Positions 39,245-42,300 of a stretch of DNA of 42,300 nt are shown piece after piece; position 1 is the first letter of the stretch; every line of letters starts with the position of its first letter. A program made the position numbers and the translations under genes. Below the pieces are notes generated by a model. The model was not told the origin of the DNA. It saw only the letters and a list, made by a program, of their open reading frames with translations, and searched no databases. The stretch is from a virus: IMG/VR virus record IMGVR_UViG_3300037247_001547, positions 1 through 42,300 of that record. One strand, given 5' to 3'.

Positions 39245-40411
39245 CGTCAATAGTTAACGACTTGTATTGGTTGTGAGAAATCATGCCAAGTTGGCTAATC
39301 TTCCGATCTCGCCATCCCGAAGGGCATGTCCGCAACAAGTCCATCCAATCCAACTGGATAAGTTGGCAAGGTTGCGATCCTGGCACGATCTTTGCGTGAC
39401 AATTAATCGTCGAAGTTGGCGCGATTCTTGCGATCCCCCACCCCCATCACCAGAATCGGTTGCTTGATCCCTTCTGCTTTTGATGGTTGCCGTCCGCTGC
39501 CTTCGGTATCCCCGAACTTGCAATACGCAGTGAGTCCGTCGAGGTTGCTGTATCCCCAACTTGCGATACGCCAGTGATTCCGTCGCTTTGGCAGTTGCTG
39601 CATCCCTGCTGCCTGGCTCTATTGGCGTAGCCCGACCGCTTCCAATCACCCCGCGCCAAGCTTTATCGGTGCGGCTTCCACTTATTATGCATCTTAGATG
39701 CATCCATTTATCGGTGCCTCTTTAATTTTACGAGCGCAGCGAGTTCCTTATCTTGGTTGCCGTGAGCTTTGGCCGTGAGCTGGTTGCCTCCTTTTTCCTT
39801 CTGCTTCACCTTCCTCTGCTTTGGATGTGAGCTGGGGTGGGCCGAGAGCTCCCGATCGACGTGTTCGGATTTCGAAAACGGGCGTGAAAGGAATTTGAAA
39901 ACAGGTATGGTCACTTTTTGGAAATGGGCATGGTCGTTTGGCGGAAACCGAGCTTGGCCGATGGTTCGCGATTCGGGTGGATTTTTTCACGGTCGGAAGT
40001 ATTTCGTGTTGGATGGTTGACGTGTTTCGAAAATTGTTTTTGAAAAAAGAAAATCCTGCCTAATTCCATGATGCATGCAAAAACGAAAAGAGAAATTTTG
40101 CATATATGCTGTTTTGAGAAAAGAATGCTGGTTTCTGGCGCAAAAGAACGCAAACTTTTGTAGCAGTAGGAAAAGCCTTATTCCCAAAGGCACGGTTTTT
40201 TCTGTTAGATTTTTTGGTTCATTGTTGTGGTTGGTTTAAATCTTCTAGGACCATATACATTATTGGTTTGTTGGGCCAGGAACCCTCCAACACCATGACC
40301 ACGGAACATGAATTGCCGAACCAATACTCAAACACCAATAAAACAAAAATCGTTTCCCCCGTTTCCAAAAGAAAAGGAATGATACAGACACGATTCTGTG
40401 CGTTAGCAATC
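39245..40411. other. Gene-poor region with tandem and iteron-like repeats
   Basis: No ORF with ribosome site and protein-like composition is visible. Contents: ~44-bp imperfect tandem repeats beginning GTATCCC (39506, 39550; degraded at 39600), recurrent GGTTGC-ATCCC words (39371-39600), TTTATCGGTGC direct repeats (near 39662 and 39707) flanking an ATGCATCT-T-AGATGCAT palindrome (39687-39703), four degenerate 21-25-bp units with a GAAAACGGGCATGGTC-like core (39867-39960), then AT-rich sequence to ~40400. Origin or packaging-site candidates. Confidence 0.5.
39867..39960. repeat. Iteron-like degenerate repeats
   Basis: Four consecutive units sharing GGAAA or GAAAAC followed by GGG/GGT and CATGG/TATGG/GCTTGG words, with ~24-bp spacing (two helical turns plus), as in replication-initiator binding arrays. 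Degenerate, so chance similarity is possible. Confidence 0.4.
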
Positions 40412-40431
40412 GCAGTAGCCCGACCGTGAGG
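40412..40431 (+). repeat. 20-bp dispersed repeat, copy 1
   Basis: GCAGTAGCCCGACCGTGAGG; one mismatch to 41841-41860, with a shorter relative near 39627. Part of a hairpin CGACCGT (40421-40427)/ACGGTCG (40450-40456) that contains the palindrome CTCCGCGGAG. Confidence 0.6.
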
Positions 40432-40475
40432 GAGGGCCTCCGCGGAGTGACGGTCGACGAGGAAGTGGTGTAATA

Positions 40476-40859
40476 TCACCACCACCAAATCATATCCTTT
40501 ATCATTTCCCATAACCACCAACCACCAAACCCCCAAAACAACCCAAACATAATTCCCCCAATCACAATACATTCCTTAACTTTACTTCTATTCCTATACA
40601 ATCTTCCCATTTCAAAATAATAATCATTTACACTCTCCTCCCAACACCTATCATCCTTCTTCACACAACACACAAAATTACCCTTTTTCATTATTCCACA
40701 CACATCACATACATACCATAATTCCATAAACCATCCACACCCACACCTTACCCTATCCTTTTCAATATCCAAATCTAATTTCCACCTCAAATCCCATCCG
40801 TTTACCCTAATTCCCCGTTTACATCCAATCCTTACACAAAATCCCCTTCTCAACACCAT
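40476..40859 (-). CDS. Cytosine-depleted ORF, 127 aa, Cys/Trp-rich
   Basis: Between 40471 and 40884 the plus strand has only two G, so the minus (sense) strand is almost C-free. In such a strand stops should be common, yet 127 codons stay open from ATG 40859, with AGGAGG 9 nt upstream and a TTGACT -35 at 40914. The product cannot use Pro, Thr, Ala, His or Gln; it is rich in Trp, Gly, Arg and Cys, with RCGCGW and VCDVCG zinc-ribbon-like pairs and a hydrophobic C-terminal span. No recognised homologue. May instead be a base-composition island with chance openness. Confidence 0.4.
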   Translation of the reverse strand: MVLRRGFCVRIGCKRGIRVNGWDLRWKLDLDIEKDRVRCGCGWFMELWYVCDVCGIMKKGNFVCCVKKDDRCWEESVNDYYFEMGRLYRNRSKVKECIVIGGIMFGLFWGFGGWWLWEMIKDMIWWW

Positions 40860-40862
40860 AAT

Positions 40863-40917
40863 CCCCATCCTCCTTTTTCTATTTGTCACAGCATGGCGTC
40901 GGAGGCATAGTCAAGGC
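40863..40917 (-). repeat. Inverted promoter-leader repeat, left arm
   Basis: Minus-strand reading matches 41054-41107 over ~55 nt with about 11 mismatches and one gap; the last 14 nt (AAAGGAGGATGGGG) are identical. Contains -35, -10 and leader of a leftward promoter. Confidence 0.65.
40885..40914 (-). promoter_or_regulatory. Divergent leftward promoter, weak -10
   Basis: TTGACT (40914-40909), 18-bp spacer, TGTGAC (40890-40885). The -10 is poor but aligns with TATGAT of the mirror promoter at 41080. Confidence 0.4.
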
Positions 40918-40926
40918 TTGGAATGC

Positions 40927-40979
40927 AATAAATCTGGCAGTGCGGCCTGTCGTTTGGCCGCACTGTGGCTTGATTTATT
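40927..40979. terminator. Bidirectional terminator-like hairpin between divergent promoters
   Basis: AATAAATC (40927-40934) pairs with GATTTATT (40972-40979) and CAGTGCGGCC (40938-40947) with GGCCGCACTG (40956-40965). GC core with A/T flanks on both sides suits termination in either direction, or a DNA cruciform. A second inverted repeat, AATATTCGA/TCGAATATT, is at 41003-41046. Confidence 0.55.
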
Positions 40980-41053
40980 TCATGGAACCCGAAGGGCAAA
41001 AGAATATTCGACTACTTCTGCTTTATTTCATTGCCAATCGAATATTGTTTTGG

Positions 41054-41107
41054 GCCTTTACTTTGCCGGAGCGCCATGATATGATGAATAGACAAAGGAG
41101 GATGGGG
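41054..41107 (+). repeat. Inverted promoter-leader repeat, right arm
   Basis: Mirror of 40863-40917; see that entry. The two arms bracket a ~135-bp segment with two hairpins. Confidence 0.65.
41057..41085 (+). promoter_or_regulatory. Divergent rightward promoter
   Basis: TTTACT (41057-41062), 17-bp spacer, TATGAT (41080-41085), the same -10 as the promoter at 26596. Followed by AAAGGAGGATGGGG at 41094. Confidence 0.55.
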
Positions 41108-42173
41108 CCCAACGATCAACGAACTGTGATTGCAGTACTACCGCCGCCCGTCATCGCCCTCCGATTGCGTTCGGTTGCCCCATTGTCCAACTTAATCTTC
41201 CGCGAAAGGCATGACATCGGCTTTTTGATGGCATGATCTTTCGCCTTCCGCCACACTAGCTCGCACTCCGATTGCGGCTTGATCCACGTTGATTTTGATG
41301 GAGACGCCAGAATCGTGACGCCGGTGGATTGGCGGCGCGATTCTGGCTTCGACTTCCGAATGGTCGGTTGCGGGTGGGACGGGGGGAGGGGCCGACGCCC
41401 GCACTTGACCGAAGGTATTCGGGACGGCTGTTTGGCCCGAATATGCTGGGACGGCGGCCCGTGGGTGGGGCGGGGCTGGAATCTGGCTGATTTTGATGGC
41501 TGTACTTCCGAATTGGGGGCCGCCGGTGGGTTGGCGGCCGGGTGGGTGGGATTCACTGTTTTAGATGAAGACGCAATGGGCATGACGCGGCTTTATGCGG
41601 CGGGACCATTGCTTCGACCTCCGCTGTGGTTGGTGGTGCGGGTGGCGGGTGGGAGGGCAGTGGCCGAGGGGGACGACGAGTAAACGGCCGTCGCGCGCCT
41701 CTGCCTGGCCGGCGCTCGACCGAGGTTCCGCCGACTCTTCGGTGCGGCCGGTTCGCGAGGTTCTGCAAGTTACGGCCGGGCGAGGATAACTCCCTTGAAT
41801 CAGGAGACAAAGAGCTGTTCCCGTTTCAGCCAAAACAAAAGCAGTAGTCCGACCGTGAGGACAACCTTGCCGAGTTAAAAAACAAGGGCCCACCTACTGT
41901 TTTTATAGTGTTGTATTGCTTGCACCTACAAGTCAAAATGTGGTCGGGGCTCAACTTTAAGCAGTAGTAGCCGGGGGTGACTGAGCGGTGGTTTTTCTGC
42001 TGTTGCCGCGATAGCGGCACCATTGTCCATCATCGTCCTCTCATTGCGTGTTGGTTGAGGGCGGGTCGGGTGGCGCGGCGGCAGGAGGCGGGCGTCTGGC
42101 AAAGATTCGGCGGTATGCTTTATCGCCGCCGAACGCCCCGACCGGATGCCGCCGCCAAGGGTGGGCGGGTGGG
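41092..42173 (+). ncRNA. Candidate large structured noncoding transcript (continues through base 1 to ~345)
   Basis: Between the promoter at 41057 and the intrinsic terminator at 305-345 (across the circle junction, ~1.4 kb) no convincing gene exists, but perfect stems are frequent: GCCAGAATCG/CGATTCTGGC (41304-41345), TATTCGGG/CCCGAATA (41417-41442), GGCCGCC/GGCGGCC (~41518-41540), TGCCGC/GCGGCA (~42004-42019), and three nested stems at 42075-42155 (GCGGCGGCA/TGCCGCCGC, GGGCG/CGCCC, TTCGGCGG/CCGCCGAA). A G-quadruplex-like G3-T-G3-AC-G6-A-G4 lies at 41372-41391. A 44-codon ORF at 41102 is possible but has its start abutting the SD. Confidence 0.4.
41841..41860 (+). repeat. 20-bp dispersed repeat, copy 2
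   Basis: GCAGTAGTCCGACCGTGAGG, 19 of 20 identical to 40412-40431. A weaker relative is at ~41963 (GCAGTAGTAGCCGGG). Confidence 0.6.
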
Positions 42174-42300
42174 CTGTATCCCTGTTGCTTTTGATGGGGA
42201 GGCGTGGCCGGCGACCGCGCGCGGAGCGCGCTCCGCTGTTGTTGCTTCATCCCCGACTGTCTGGCTCATGCTCCATCATTCGTTCTTCATCACACTCCGA
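42174..42300. repeat. Terminal direct repeat, right copy
   Basis: Exact copy of bases 1-127. Joining here makes the gene-poor islands at both contig ends one continuous region. Confidence 0.9.

Noticed and set aside
40465-40482. GTGGTG-TAATAT-CACCAC stem-loop resembling a CRESS-type rolling-circle nick site
   Set aside because: The minus strand reads GATATTAC, not the strict TAATATTAC, and no Rep-like gene exists.
40471-40884. Diversity-generating retroelement variable region
   Set aside because: Depletion is of G/C on one strand rather than adenine-targeted variation, and there is no reverse transcriptase or template repeat.
41116-41683. Overlapping long ORFs on both strands (134 and 155 codons)
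   Set aside because: Openness follows from high GC; Pro/Ser or Gly/Trp-rich translations, no SD, and the stretch is full of perfect hairpins.
1-42300. tRNA genes
   Set aside because: No cloverleaf with a T-loop and CCA-like end was found by eye; a covariance search would be needed to exclude degenerate ones.

Overview
This window is almost certainly one complete tailed-phage genome (Caudoviricetes, host unknown). Bases 1-127 recur exactly at 42174-42300, so the contig is a circular assembly of 42,173 bp. Assignments rest on reading the sequence and on remembered family signatures; no search was run.

Layout. (1) A rightward operon of small unknown genes (1226-3873) starts from a promoter at 1164. 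(2) A rightward late operon (4448-24302) starts from a promoter at 3870 behind a ~540-nt structured leader. It runs HTH protein, terminase small and large subunits, portal, scaffold, a BPP-1-type (Bbp17-like) major capsid protein, a Bbp16-like capsid protein, several virion proteins with N-terminal signal or anchor segments, tail proteins, an S74-chaperone fibre, and a terminal membrane/metabolic cassette. No tape-measure gene is visible, so a short tail is likely. (3) A long leftward operon (39044 down to ~24201) is packed with overlapping, translationally coupled genes. Recognisable products are an SLOG protein, an HTH protein, a Cas4/RecB-like nuclease, a Sak4-like ATPase, an SSB-like protein, an ERCC4 nuclease, a Lar-type zinc protein and an XPD/DinG-like Fe-S helicase. 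No polymerase, primase, integrase or endolysin was recognised. (4) A ~4.3-kb gene-poor island (39.1-42.2 kb plus 1-1.16 kb, contiguous across the circle junction) is full of inverted repeats.

Most interesting: two related ~120-nt structured RNA elements in untranslated leaders (4234-4356 plus strand; 30421-30545 minus strand); a 414-bp tract with only two G on the plus strand that carries a 127-codon minus-strand ORF behind a Shine-Dalgarno; near-mirror-image divergent promoters, one facing that ORF and the other a candidate ~1.4-kb structured RNA; and a two-gene cassette, AdoMet-decarboxylase-like plus DUF3326-like, bounded by an exact 16-bp direct repeat.

How it works together (inference): leftward genes supply recombination-based replication and host interaction; the late operon packages and builds the particle; the island probably holds origin, packaging and regulatory RNA functions.
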